From assembly GCF_009928525.1 (NCBI RefSeq), contig NZ_JAABOK010000018.1:1-64000 (forward strand): 64,000 nt of DNA, read 5' to 3'. Shown piece after piece: positions 35,741 through 46,300 of the stretch (positions are counted from its first letter, which is position 1; each line of letters starts with the position of its first letter). This DNA comes from Chitinophaga solisilvae. Its GTDB lineage: Bacteria; Bacteroidota; Bacteroidia; Chitinophagales; Chitinophagaceae. The position numbers were made by a program, and so were the translations under genes. The notes beneath the pieces were generated by a model, which saw only the letters and a list, made by a program, of their open reading frames with translations, was not told the origin of the DNA and made no database searches.

Positions 35741-38700
35741 ATGAGAAAATTATTGTTTACCTGCGCAGCACTGATGTCGGCCGCGCTGACCTATGCCCAG
35801 GAAAATGCGCTCTGGATGCGTAATCCGGCTATATCCCCCGACGGGAAAACTATTGCCTTCGGATATAAGGGTGATATTTACCGCGTAGATGTCAACGGCG
35901 GTATTGCCGTTCCGCTTACCGTACACGAAGCGCACGACATGACTCCCGTATGGAGCCATGATGGTAAGTATATTGCATTTGCCAGTGACCGGTACGGTAA
36001 CTTCGACGTATTTGTCATGCCCGCTGCCGGCGGTACGCCGGTAAGACTTACCACCAACAGCGCGGCAGATTATCCATACGATTTTACGCCGGACAACAAA
36101 CGTGTGCTGTTTGGCAGCGGACGTTCCGCTCCCGCTACCAGCGCACGCTTCAACCAGCCCCGCGTATTCCTCAGCCTGTACACGGTACCCGTTACCGGCG
36201 GCCGCTCTGTATTACTCACCGCAGCCGGTGCTGAACAGGCCCGCTACAACAGCAAAGGCGATCAGCTCATCTTCCAGGACCGCAAAGGTCTGGAAGACCC
36301 CTTCCGCAAACATCATACATCTTCTGTAACCAGGGATATATGGGTATACGATATCGGGAAAGATAATTATCAGCAGATTTCTGCCTATAACGGAGAAGAC
36401 CGTGAGCCGGTATTTGGCAACGGCAACGACGTATACTACCTCAGTGAAAAAGGCGGTATCTCCCAGAACCTGTTTAAATCCTCCCTTACGGATAACAGTA
36501 AAATGGAGCAGCTGACACATTTTGATAAACATCCGGTGCGTAACCTCACCCGCGCAGATAATAATATCCTCTGCTTTTCATATAACGGTGAAGTATACAC
36601 GCTGAAGGAAGGAGAATCTCCCCGTAAGGTAGGTATCAACGTGTTGAACGATGGCCGCAGTCTCACGGAAAAAAATGTTCCTGTTAACGGCAGCATCACG
36701 GAATTCGCCATCAGCCCCAACGGCAAGGAAGTTGCCTTCGTGGCAAGAGGAGAAGTGTTTGTGAGCAGTGTGGATGGCAACATGACCAAACGTATCACCA
36801 ATACCCCGCAACAGGAAAGAATGCTGGCATGGTCGCCCGATGGTAAAAAACTCATCTACGCAGCGGAACGCAAAGGTAACTGGGATATCTACGAAAGCAG
36901 TATCGTACGCAAGGAAGAACCTTATTTCTTCGGCGCCACCGTCCTGAAAGAAGAACCGGTTATCGCTACTGCAGCGGAAGAATATCAGCCGGTATACGCT
37001 CCCGATGGTAAAGAAATCGCCTATGTGGAAGACCGTAACATCCTCCGCGTATATAACATCGCTTCCGGTAAAAGCCGTACCCTGCTGCCCAAAGGCCGTA
37101 ACCACTCCTACGCTGACGGAGACTGGGAGTTTTCCTGGAGCCCCGACAGCAAATGGCTGGTAACCAACGATCAGCAGGGATACTTCCTCGCAGATAACGC
37201 CGCCATCGTTCGTGCGGACGGCAAAGGAGATATCATCCATCCTATCAACGGGGGCTTCGGAGAAAGCAACACCCGCTGGACCGCTAACGGTAACATGCTT
37301 ACCTGGATCAGCACCCGCAACGGCCGTAAACCGCTGGCTACCTCCGGTGAACGCGAATCCGATATCTATGCGGTATTCTTTGACCAGGCTACCCTGGACA
37401 AATTCAAACTTACCAAAGATGAATTCAACCTGCTGAAGGAACAACCGAAAGACAGCAGCAAAACAAAAGATACTGCCAGCAAACCATTCAATCCGGATTT
37501 TAAAAACCTGGACGACAGACAACTGCGCCTGACCAGCAATAACGCTACCATCAGCGGCTACGTGTTCAATAAAGACGCCAGCAAACTGTATTACATGGTT
37601 TCCTACGATAAAGGATACGATCTCTGGGTAACGGAACCCCGCCTCCACGATACCAAACTGCTGGCGAAACTGGGTGGCAGCCCTAATGTGGAACTGAGCA
37701 AGGATGAAAACAGCCTCTATGTCAGCAACAACGGCAACATCGTAAAAGTAGATGCGGCATCCGGGAAAATGACACCGGTAAACATCCGGTCAGAACTGAA
37801 ACTGAATGAAAGCGCTGAACGCGCCTACATCCTGGATCACGCCTGGAAACAGATGAAAGAGAAATTCTACGATCCTACCCTGCGCAACCTGGACTGGAAG
37901 ATGTACCGCGACAACTACGCCCGCTTCCTCCCGCATATCAGCAATAACTACGACTTCCAGCAACTGCTGAGCGAACTGCTGGGAGAACTGAATGCCTCCC
38001 ACACCGGCGGCCGTTACAATCCTGTACGCCCCGAAGGAGATGAAACCGCCTCCCTCGGCCTCCTGTACGATGAAAAATATACCGGTGACGGATTGAAAGT
38101 AGCAGACGTAATTGCCGGCGGCCCGCTGGACAAAGCCTCCAGCCGCGTTACCAGAGGTTCCATTATAGAGAAGATCGACGGTGAACCGGTAACAGCCGCT
38201 ATCGACTACGCTTCTCTCCTGAACCGCAAAGCCGGTACCAACGTATTAATCAGCGTTTTCAACCCGGATACCAAAGCCCGCTGGGAAGAGCCTGTAAAAC
38301 CGGTGAAACCCATCGACGAAACTAACCTCATGTACAAACGCTGGGTAGCCATGATGCGTAAAATGGTGGACAGCCTCAGCAACGGTAAAGTCGCCTACGT
38401 ACACGTGAAAGCCATGGACGACGCCAGCTACAGAACCGTATTCGATGAACTGAAAGGCCGCTACCGCGAGCGCCAGGCTGCCATCATCGATACCCGCTTC
38501 AACGGCGGCGGATGGCTGCATGATGACCTGCACAACTTCTTCAGCGGTAAAAACTACCTGAAGTTTGCTCCGCAGGGCGAACAACTGAAAGGAGGCGAAC
38601 CCGTGGTGCAATACCAGGGCGTTTCCTGCCTGCTGATGAGTGAAGCCAACTACAGCGATGCGCACATCTTCCCGGTAGTGTACAAACAGGATAACCTCGG

Positions 38701-38941
38701 CAAACTGATCGGTATGCCTGTACCCGGCACCGGTACTGCCGTATGGTGGGAAGAACAGATAGATCCCACGCTGGTATTCGGTATCCCGATGATCGCCAAC
38801 ATCGACAGAAAAGGCGTCGTTATGGAAAACACCCAGCTCGAACCAGATATTAAAGTACCCCTTCGTTACAATGAATTCCTGAACGGCAAAGACGCACAGC
38901 TGGAAGCAGCGGTGAAGGAAATGCTGAAGGAAACGAAATAA
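35741..38941 (+). CDS. Tricorn-like S41 protease with beta-propeller
   Basis: A 1066-residue exported protease (signal peptide LLFTCAALMSAALTYAQ). The N-terminal two thirds are TolB/WD40-type propeller repeats (ISPDGKTIAFGYKGDIYRV; PVWSHDGKYIAFASDRYGNF; LAWSPDGKKLIYAAERKGNW). A helical tricorn core domain follows (about 690-760, NASHTGGRYN with His754), then a PDZ domain (about 770-850) and the S41 catalytic domain (VAYVHVKAMDD; IDTRFNGGGWLHDDL; SEANYSDAHIFP with Ser972). His754 and Ser972 line up with the catalytic pair of archaeal Tricorn. It would break down peptides outside the cytoplasm. The palindromic element copy C starts three bases after its stop. Confidence 0.93.
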   Translation: MRKLLFTCAALMSAALTYAQENALWMRNPAISPDGKTIAFGYKGDIYRVDVNGGIAVPLTVHEAHDMTPVWSHDGKYIAFASDRYGNFDVFVMPAAGGTPVRLTTNSAADYPYDFTPDNKRVLFGSGRSAPATSARFNQPRVFLSLYTVPVTGGRSVLLTAAGAEQARYNSKGDQLIFQDRKGLEDPFRKHHTSSVTRDIWVYDIGKDNYQQISAYNGEDREPVFGNGNDVYYLSEKGGISQNLFKSSLTDNSKMEQLTHFDKHPVRNLTRADNNILCFSYNGEVYTLKEGESPRKVGINVLNDGRSLTEKNVPVNGSITEFAISPNGKEVAFVARGEVFVSSVDGNMTKRITNTPQQERMLAWSPDGKKLIYAAERKGNWDIYESSIVRKEEPYFFGATVLKEEPVIATAAEEYQPVYAPDGKEIAYVEDRNILRVYNIASGKSRTLLPKGRNHSYADGDWEFSWSPDSKWLVTNDQQGYFLADNAAIVRADGKGDIIHPINGGFGESNTRWTANGNMLTWISTRNGRKPLATSGERESDIYAVFFDQATLDKFKLTKDEFNLLKEQPKDSSKTKDTASKPFNPDFKNLDDRQLRLTSNNATISGYVFNKDASKLYYMVSYDKGYDLWVTEPRLHDTKLLAKLGGSPNVELSKDENSLYVSNNGNIVKVDAASGKMTPVNIRSELKLNESAERAYILDHAWKQMKEKFYDPTLRNLDWKMYRDNYARFLPHISNNYDFQQLLSELLGELNASHTGGRYNPVRPEGDETASLGLLYDEKYTGDGLKVADVIAGGPLDKASSRVTRGSIIEKIDGEPVTAAIDYASLLNRKAGTNVLISVFNPDTKARWEEPVKPVKPIDETNLMYKRWVAMMRKMVDSLSNGKVAYVHVKAMDDASYRTVFDELKGRYRERQAAIIDTRFNGGGWLHDDLHNFFSGKNYLKFAPQGEQLKGGEPVVQYQGVSCLLMSEANYSDAHIFPVVYKQDNLGKLIGMPVPGTGTAVWWEEQIDPTLVFGIPMIANIDRKGVVMENTQLEPDIKVPLRYNEFLNGKDAQLEAAVKEMLKETK

Positions 38942-38944
38942 TTT

Positions 38945-39065
38945 AATTACGAATTACGAATTGCGAATTACGAATGAGGAGCGAAGATGTAAGCGGATAA
39001 AGAATTTACTTCTTCGCTTACATCTTCGCTCCTCATTCGTAATTCGTAATTCGCAATTCGTAATT
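38945..39065. repeat. Heptad-armed palindromic element, copy C
   Basis: Arms of 51 bases (38945-38995 and 39015-39065) pair with two mismatches around a 19-base loop that can itself form a short stem (AAGAA/TTCTT). The outer part is a run of AATTACG heptads with one AATTGCG, whose place differs between the two arms. The core is GAGCGAAGATGTAAGCG. It begins three bases after the Tricorn-like stop codon. Confidence 0.92.
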
Positions 39066-39121
39066 TAAAACCTAACGAACCCTCTCCCGCTTTCCCTTGT
39101 TATCCTTTTAAAATTTATGCT

Positions 39122-40111
39122 ATGGAAACAAGACCTTCTCCTGCTATCATAGATGCGGCGAATGACCCGGCTATTGAAAGGGAAACCAAAGCCTTTCTGC
39201 AGGCGCTTAACAGCGGTGACGGAAAGCCGATGGAACTGATGACGCCGGTGGAAGCACGGGCCGTGCTTACTGGCGCCCAGAAATCCGTACAGGTAGACAT
39301 CTCCGGGGTGGATACTACAGAGAAAACAATCTCCCGCAACGGGGCGGAGATTAAAATCGTCATTGTAAAACCTGCGGGCGCCGGCGGTATATTGCCGGTG
39401 TTTATGTTTTTCCATGGCGGCGGATGGGTGCTGGGCGATTTTCCTACGCACCAGCGGCTGATCCGCGACCTGGTGATTTATTCCGGTGCAGCGGCAGTAT
39501 ATGTGGATTATACGCCGTCTCCGGAGGCACAGTATCCCGTGGCGGTTAACCAGGCGTATGCGGCTACGGAATGGGTGGCGGAAAATGGTGCAGAGATAGG
39601 CGTGGATGGCAGCCGCCTGGCAGTAGCGGGCAACAGTGTAGGTGGTAATATGGCTGCGGTAACAGCTTTGCGCGCGCACCTGGAAAACGGACCAGCCATC
39701 CGGCAACAGGTACTTTTGTGGCCGGTAACAAATGCTGATTTCGATACGCCGTCCTATCATCAATACGCTACGCAACGCTTCCTCACAAGAAATATGATGA
39801 TATGGTTCTGGGATAACTACCTGCCTGATAAAGCAAAGCGAAAGGAAATTTATGCGTCGCCGCTGCAGGCTACCGGTGCGCAGCTGAAAGGCATGCCGCC
39901 TGCGCTGGTACAAACAGCGGAGAATGATGTGCTCCGCGATGAAGCGGAAAGCTATGCCCGCAAAATGAATGAGGCCGGTGTGCCGGTATCACTGATAAGA
40001 TGTATGGGCATGATTCACGACTACGGCCTGCTCAACCCGCTGGCTGCCGTGCCGGAAGTACAGTCTGTGTTACGCTATGCCGGAGCGGTACTGAAACACG
40101 CATTGAAATAA
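39122..40111 (+). CDS. Alpha/beta hydrolase, HSL-type esterase
   Basis: A 329-residue esterase/lipase of the hormone-sensitive-lipase group. It has the oxyanion motif MFFHGGGWVLGDF (about residues 97-109), the nucleophile elbow GNSVGG (about 175-180), the acid in AENDVLRDEA and the His in GMIHDYGLLN. It is cytoplasmic, with no signal peptide. It would cut short-chain acyl esters; the true substrate is unknown. It stands alone after copy C of the palindrome and ends at a strong terminator. Confidence 0.93.
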   Translation: METRPSPAIIDAANDPAIERETKAFLQALNSGDGKPMELMTPVEARAVLTGAQKSVQVDISGVDTTEKTISRNGAEIKIVIVKPAGAGGILPVFMFFHGGGWVLGDFPTHQRLIRDLVIYSGAAAVYVDYTPSPEAQYPVAVNQAYAATEWVAENGAEIGVDGSRLAVAGNSVGGNMAAVTALRAHLENGPAIRQQVLLWPVTNADFDTPSYHQYATQRFLTRNMMIWFWDNYLPDKAKRKEIYASPLQATGAQLKGMPPALVQTAENDVLRDEAESYARKMNEAGVPVSLIRCMGMIHDYGLLNPLAAVPEVQSVLRYAGAVLKHALK

Positions 40112-40118
40112 ATAAAAT

Positions 40119-40157
40119 ACCCCTGCTGCTTCCGGAAGGAAGCAGGCAGGGGGTTTT
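40119..40157 (+). terminator. Rho-independent terminator
   Basis: A strong GC-rich hairpin: ACCCCTGC-TGCTTCC, loop GGAA, then the complement with one bulged G, followed by TTTTG. It lies 8 bases after the esterase stop, between convergent genes. Confidence 0.85.
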
Positions 40158-40166
40158 GTATAGTGC

Positions 40167-41096
40167 TCAATTATACTTCAGCTGGGTGGTGATCTTCCAT
40201 ACGCCGGGCTTGCGGATGGCGAAGTCAAACCAGAAATTGAAATATCCTCCGTTGATATCTCCGTTGTTATACAGATCTATCCTGCGTACTTTCCCCAGTA
40301 CATAAGGCAGCGGAAACGTTTCTACCTGCAGCTCCAGGTGATCCGGAAAAGCGGTGTACTTTGTGGGATTGTTTAAACCCAGGTGCCGCCAGTCTCTCAG
40401 GTCTTCCTTATCCGGACTGTCATCATAATCATATCCGAAGAGCGTCTCCGGATCAACGGGTGAACCATCTTTTTTCAGTACATATACCAGTAAGGTATTA
40501 CCGGTTTCTGATAGGCGCTCGAATTTTGTATCTATGCCGGTAAGCCTGCCGTCAATGCCTACACCGGAATAGGTATACGGTAACGCATATACGACATCCA
40601 GGGTCATGGCACTCGTCAGCAGTACTTCACCGCCACCGTTTTTCACCCGCACGTCTATCAGGTATTTTCCCTTGGTGAGCTGGAAGGAGTCGGTAGCTTC
40701 CGGATAAATAATAATGTTGCCGTTTTCAGGATTAATATCGATCGCCGGACGGTTTACCTTGGTACGCTTGCCGTCTGTCTCCTGAGCAGTTTTATCGTTG
40801 GGAGAATATTCCGCATTCCAGAAGTAGGTATCTACGCGGTAGTTCATCACCTTGCTGGCTATACTGCCATCGGGATAACGGATGGCTTCTATGGTAAATA
40901 CCAGCGGTTTGGTGGATTCATCTGTGACCATGGCGCCTGACTGGAACAGCGTAGCGCCTACGCTGGCCCTGAGCGATGGATTGGTATATTTAAGCGCGGG
41001 GCTCAGGAAGCCATCGGTTTTGTCTTTGTTGCAGCTGATAGCCAGCAGGGGAAGCGCCAGCCACAGCAGATATTTTAATGCCGTTATTTTTTTCAT
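40167..41096 (-). CDS. Predicted lipoprotein, DUF5007-like
   Basis: A 309-residue lipoprotein (lipobox AISC, about residues 19-22) that begins its mature part with NKDKTDGFLSPALKYTNPSL. This opening and the pattern of beta strands recall DUF5007-type lipoproteins found at the end of SusC/SusD loci; the family call is from memory and uncertain. No catalytic motif was seen. It is the last gene of the minus-strand locus that starts with the sigma gene at 48728, 35 bases after the fasciclin gene. Confidence 0.6.
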   Translation of the reverse strand: MKKITALKYLLWLALPLLAISCNKDKTDGFLSPALKYTNPSLRASVGATLFQSGAMVTDESTKPLVFTIEAIRYPDGSIASKVMNYRVDTYFWNAEYSPNDKTAQETDGKRTKVNRPAIDINPENGNIIIYPEATDSFQLTKGKYLIDVRVKNGGGEVLLTSAMTLDVVYALPYTYSGVGIDGRLTGIDTKFERLSETGNTLLVYVLKKDGSPVDPETLFGYDYDDSPDKEDLRDWRHLGLNNPTKYTAFPDHLELQVETFPLPYVLGKVRRIDLYNNGDINGGYFNFWFDFAIRKPGVWKITTQLKYN

Positions 41097-41131
41097 GGTA
41101 ATAGTAATTGAAACAATGAAAAGAAGGTATG

Positions 41132-41803
41132 CTATCTGTTATACCGTTGTTTTAACCCGGCTCCGAAGCTGGAGCTTTCATTCAGCACATGTATCATGGC
41201 ATTGGCGGTTATGAGGTTATGCGTCTGCATCTTGCCTACATATTTTACCGTATCGGTTCCGGGTATCTTTACATGTTCAAATTCAATGGTGAAAGCGGAT
41301 GTCTGAATAGTGCTTTCTCCCGGTTTGATACCACCGTCGGTGCCAACGATATACAGACTGTCTCCGTTGGCGGCGCGGTAGAATCTGCGTTTATCTTTTA
41401 CGGCCTGCTCCAGGCTGATCCTGTTACCGGGAATGATAAACCTGTTCAGCAACATCAGCAGTGTGTCTTTGGAAATGGCCTCCAGTGCGCGTGGCGCCTG
41501 TTTGTCGTCCGGCACATAGTTCAGCTGCAGACGGCGTACTCCTTTGTTAGGTACTGCAAAGAAGGTGATGTTCTGCTGGTTGACGAGTGCTTTTGAGTTG
41601 GTGAGATCAATAATTTTTATCAGCGAATCGAACATGTGATTAGATCTGCTGGCGAGAAAATCATATACAGATAAATTTTTCTCTGCTTCTGATTGTCCGG
41701 ACAAACCGCCATCCAGGTAGTAGTTTGTCTTTCTGCAGGAGGTGAACAGCGCAATAACGGCTGTCATCAGTACTGCTGCGGTGAATGCAATATTTTTCTT
41801 CAT
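41132..41803 (-). CDS. Fasciclin-domain lipoprotein (one FAS1 domain)
   Basis: A 223-residue lipoprotein with lipobox FTSC (about residues 20-23). A single diverged FAS1 domain follows, with ITFFAVPNKGVRRL in place of the usual FAPxNxAF, and closes with TANAMIHVLNES. It lies 30 bases downstream of the SusD-like gene. Together with the fasciclins at 9180-12530 this shows the same partner family used in two separate TonB loci of the window. Confidence 0.82.
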   Translation of the reverse strand: MKKNIAFTAAVLMTAVIALFTSCRKTNYYLDGGLSGQSEAEKNLSVYDFLASRSNHMFDSLIKIIDLTNSKALVNQQNITFFAVPNKGVRRLQLNYVPDDKQAPRALEAISKDTLLMLLNRFIIPGNRISLEQAVKDKRRFYRAANGDSLYIVGTDGGIKPGESTIQTSAFTIEFEHVKIPGTDTVKYVGKMQTHNLITANAMIHVLNESSSFGAGLKQRYNR

Positions 41804-41833
41804 ACAGTATTATTTTTTCAGGGATGAAAAAAA

Positions 41834-43303
41834 TTATCTCCAGAATTCATTTTGTGTAATGGCAAAATTGCTTTTCGCGATGATGGTCTGATTGATAGGC
41901 AGCAGCCATGCGCCGCGCTCGTACCAGTCTGTCTGCGTGATTTTCGAATCTTTATCCAGCTTTCTTGTTCTCACCAGGTCAAAGAAATATTGTCCTTCTC
42001 CGATCAGTTCTTTCCTGCGTTCCAGTAAAATGGTATCCTGCAGGTTGCCGCCGCTGGTATAGGCGGGCGCATAGGCGCGGGCCCTTACCTTATTCAGCCA
42101 GGTGATGGCTTCTCCTGTTCTTCCCACAGACGGATGCGCCAGTGCTTCGGCACGCAGCAGCATGATGTCCGGCAGACGCGTGATGATGATATTGGATTCA
42201 TTGATGTTCTGGGAAGAGGTATCACCCTTGAGCTGCAATGTTCTGAATTTACCGAAGAATACGCGATCTTCCGGACCTACGCCCTGCAGCACGGTTTCTT
42301 TTACAAACCAGGTGAAGTAGCGGGCATCTCTTACTGCGGCCGGGAACATTCTTTCGAGCTGCGCACGGCTGGGAGACAGGAGGTATCTGTCGGTTCCGCC
42401 ACCACCGTCTGATACGTCTTTATACCAGGGACGTCCCAGCGTTCTGTTGAATACGCGGTTCTTCTGCAGTTCGCGGGCGGCTGCGTCGAAGTTCAGTTCG
42501 AAGATGCTTTCCTGCGATTTGCCAACAAAGATGCTGAGCAGGTTGCTGGTGTCGGTAACCAGGCTGTAAGGCCCTTTGGTGATAACGCTGTCGCATAATT
42601 TTTCGCAACCGGCGAAGTCCTGCAGCCAGGCGAGTACATGTGCCTTGATAGCCCAGGCTGCGCCTTTGGTGGCTCTCACGGCTTTGTCGCCGGCGGTATA
42701 ATCTGCATCCAGGTTAGCGATGGCTACATCCAGGTCAGTTTTAATCTGGGCGAAAACTTCTGCCTGCGGCGCTCTGCCCAGGTTGTCTATGTTCACGCTT
42801 TGCAGATTCAGCGGCACATCGCCCCAGAAACGTGCGAGATAAAAGTAGGTGAGTGCGCGGATGAAGCTGGCTTCGCCGGTATGTCTTTTTTTCAGCAGTT
42901 CATCATAGTTTTTGATCTGCGGAATTTTTTCGAGCACCAGGTTACATTGTGCGATGACAGTATAAAACTGGCTCCAGTCTCCGCCGCCGTTATTGATGAT
43001 GGCATTGGCGCTGTTGGTGGCAATCGGCGTTTCCGGGCGTACGTTAACAGACTGGCTATAGCTGGAGAACAGATCTGCGCGTACATCGCCCATAAGGAAA
43101 ATCTTATCGGGTACGACTGTACGAAGATAAGCGTATGCGGACGCTACTGCCTTCTCCACATCGGCGGAAGAGGTAATGCCATTTTCCGCAGTAGGCAGTT
43201 CAATTACATCGGGTTCGAGTATCTTCCTGCAGGAGGAAACGCCTGCAACAGCTACCAGCAACACGAGGATCAGTATATATTTCGGGTGAAAGTTGCTTTT
43301 CAT
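41834..43303 (-). CDS. RagB/SusD family outer-membrane lipoprotein
   Basis: A 489-residue SusD-type lipoprotein from the ATG at 43303; the open frame to 43378 overlaps the SusC gene. Lipobox VSSC, then the family pattern: ADVEKAVASAYAYLRTVVPD, SFIRALTYFYLARFWGDVPL at about residues 150-170, and the C-terminal GRTGEAITWLNKVRARAYAP and LLERRKELIGEGQYFFDLVR. It would cap the SusC channel encoded just upstream and bind its substrate. It begins 4 bases after the SusC stop. Confidence 0.95.
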   Translation of the reverse strand: MKSNFHPKYILILVLLVAVAGVSSCRKILEPDVIELPTAENGITSSADVEKAVASAYAYLRTVVPDKIFLMGDVRADLFSSYSQSVNVRPETPIATNSANAIINNGGGDWSQFYTVIAQCNLVLEKIPQIKNYDELLKKRHTGEASFIRALTYFYLARFWGDVPLNLQSVNIDNLGRAPQAEVFAQIKTDLDVAIANLDADYTAGDKAVRATKGAAWAIKAHVLAWLQDFAGCEKLCDSVITKGPYSLVTDTSNLLSIFVGKSQESIFELNFDAAARELQKNRVFNRTLGRPWYKDVSDGGGGTDRYLLSPSRAQLERMFPAAVRDARYFTWFVKETVLQGVGPEDRVFFGKFRTLQLKGDTSSQNINESNIIITRLPDIMLLRAEALAHPSVGRTGEAITWLNKVRARAYAPAYTSGGNLQDTILLERRKELIGEGQYFFDLVRTRKLDKDSKITQTDWYERGAWLLPINQTIIAKSNFAITQNEFWR

Positions 43304-43307
43304 ACAA

Positions 43308-46300
43308 TTAAAATTCAAAGTTGAAACCACAGTTAAATTTGTACGGAATAGGATAGCCGTTTCCGAGATCATAGCCATAGAAATCCACGTTCTCCGGATC
43401 TACGCCGCTGTACCTGGTGAGCAGGAACACGTTGTTCATACCTCCGTAAACGCGCAGTCTCCTGATATGCCAGCGATTCAGCACGGAGTTGGAAAAGTCG
43501 TAGCTGAGATTCACGTTGTTCAGTCTGATGAAGCTGCCGTCTTCCAGGAACAGGTCATTGTTTGTTTCGTAGTTACCGATGAAGTCGTAGCTCGACAGGC
43601 CATAGTAGCGCCATGGATTCAGCACGGGATATTTGGCATTGGTATGGTCGGGACGCCAGAAATCCAGGTCTGATACATCCAGCAGGTTTCTTTGTCCGCC
43701 GGGATAGTTCACGTTTTCACTGGCTGTCCAGCTAACGCCTTTGATGCGGTCTGCCAGCACTTTGTTGAACACCTTGCCGCCTACGGAGTAGTTGAAGAAC
43801 AGCTCCAGCTGTACGGTGGCATTGTTTTTAAAGCGGTAGCTGAAGGTATGTGCAAAGCTGCCGGTAAATTTAGGATTGGGATCTCCTGCATATACACGGT
43901 CGGAGAAGTCGTTGGGCATTACCCCGATTCTGCCGTCGCCGTTAACATCCAGCAGGGCGATATCGCCGGCGCGGTAAGGGTCCTGTGATGCGAAGCCGCT
44001 GGTATTGGGATAGAGACGGGTACCGGTATATTTGTTTACGGGTACGGAGGCATCATCCGGATATACGCCGAGGTATTTGAGCAGATAGAATCCGTTCAGC
44101 GGGCGGCCAATCTGCAGGTAAGGTTGCCCTACTGCATAGTTGCCTCTGGACACGCTTCTGCCGAAGTCCGGCAGTTTGGTCAGCTCATTGCGGTTAATGG
44201 CGCCGATGAACGTGGTAGAGTATTGGAAGTTCTTTCCGGGTTTGGTAATATAGGCAGTGATGGCTGCTTCATAGCCGTAGTTTCTCACAGCGCCGCTGTT
44301 CACAAAGCGGGAAGCGTATCCGCTGGTGCTGTTGAGGGCATCCGGGAAGAGGAAGCCATCGGTATGTTTATCATAGTAATCCAATGTGGCGGTCAGCCTG
44401 CTGTTGAAAAATTCGAGATCCAGCCCAATGCCTTTGTCCTGGGTTGTCTGCCAGGTAAGGTTAGGCAGTGCAATACCATTACCGCCACCGTAGTTGGGAT
44501 TCAGCAGGGGAATGTTATTATACGTGGCGTTGTCGCCGCTTCTGGTCTGATAAGCGCCTACTGCCAGGTAGTTATCTTCATACTGTGTACCTGACTTACC
44601 TGTGCTGGCCCTGATTTTACCGAAGTTGAGCCAGCGGCCGATGTTGCTGCGCAGGAATTTTTCTTCTGTAAATACCCATCCGGCAGACAGGGAAGGGAAA
44701 TATCCCCATTGATTGTCTTTACCGAATTTGGAAGATCCATCGGCGCGTATCACTCCCTGTAAGAGATATTTTTTATCGTAGTTGTAGGAAAGGCGGGAGT
44801 AGTAAGACAATAATCCGTATCTGATATTATGTGTTTCCAGTTTCAGGTTAGCCTGCGGATAACCCTGTATCACCTGCTGCGCATCGCTGGGGCCGCCGGT
44901 GGCTGCGCCGTAGATGTTGTTGTTTTCGCTGGTGTTGATGGTGTTGCCCACTACGAGGTCTACGGAGTGACGTTTGAATGTCTGGTAGTAGCGCAGGAAG
45001 GTTTCGCTGAGCAGGTTTACCTTTTCCTGTGAATAGTACGAAGCCGCTGCCTTGTAGTCTGTTCTGGTGGCAGAAGGCTCAAAGGTGCGCGTGCGGTAGA
45101 ACTCATAGTTACCGGAAGCCCTGGAGGTGAGGTTCAGGAATTTGAATATATCATAGCTCACTTCCAGCTGTGCGAGCGCTCTGCGGGTGAGGTCGATGTT
45201 CACGCCCTTGTTATATGATTCCAGGAAGGCATCGAAAAAGCCGCTGTTGGGGCCAGGCCGGAAGGAGGAAGAAAAGTTGTTACCTACTACAGCTGCGTTG
45301 TAGGTGTCGCCTCTTTTCTGGCTGGCATCGGTCTGGCTTAAATTGGCGCGGCCGGTGATGGTCAGCCTGGAAGTAGGTTTGAAGATGCCGTTATATGTCA
45401 GTGAAAAGCGGGAGAATCCGGAACCGAGTACGATACCTTTCTCTTTGTAATAATCAACACCGATGCGGTAGCTGGCATTTTCGGTAGCGCCGCTGATGCC
45501 GAGGTTGACGTTTTTCAGGTCGGCATCACGGAAGTATAAACGCTGCCAGTCGGTAGAGTTGTTATAGAAACTGTTCAGACTGTCTGTCAGCTCTATAGGC
45601 ATATCTGTAGCGCCGCCGCCTACCTTGGATGATTTATACTGATTGTAGAGTGCTATTTTAAAATCACGTTCTGCTTTACCACCGAGGGTTTTGCGGAGAG
45701 AAGGATAATAGGTTAAGCCATATTGCGTGTTGAGTGTCACGATGGGTTTACCTACTTTGCCGCGTTTGGTGTTGATGATGATAACACCGTTGGCGCCCCT
45801 GGAACCATAGATGGCAGTGGCGGAAGCATCTTTCAGTACATCTACGGATTCGAGGTCGAAGGGGCTGAAACCTGCCAGCACGCTGGTAATGGCCTGACGC
45901 GGATCGGAAGGGTTGAAGACATCCTGTTCCAGCGGTACGCCATCGATGATAAACAGCGGGGTGCTTACCACATTGGAGTTGGCGGAGTTGGAGAAGGAAG
46001 CCAGCCCCCTGATCTGTACTACGCTGCGGCCGCCGGGCATACCGGAATTGTTCTGTACAAGCAGTCCGGGTGCAAGCCCCTGCAGCAGTCCTTCAATAGA
46101 TGCGCTGGGTTTGTTCTGCAGCTGCGATCCTTTGATGGTGGAGATGGCGGCGGTGGTTTCTCTTCTTTTCTGCGTACCGTAACCTACGGTTACATTTACT
46201 TCCTGTAGTTGGGAGGAAGAGGGTACGAGGGTGATGAGCAGGTTTTGCAGACCACTTTTTACCAGCTGGCTTTTCAGCCCGGAGTTGGTAACGTTGATGG

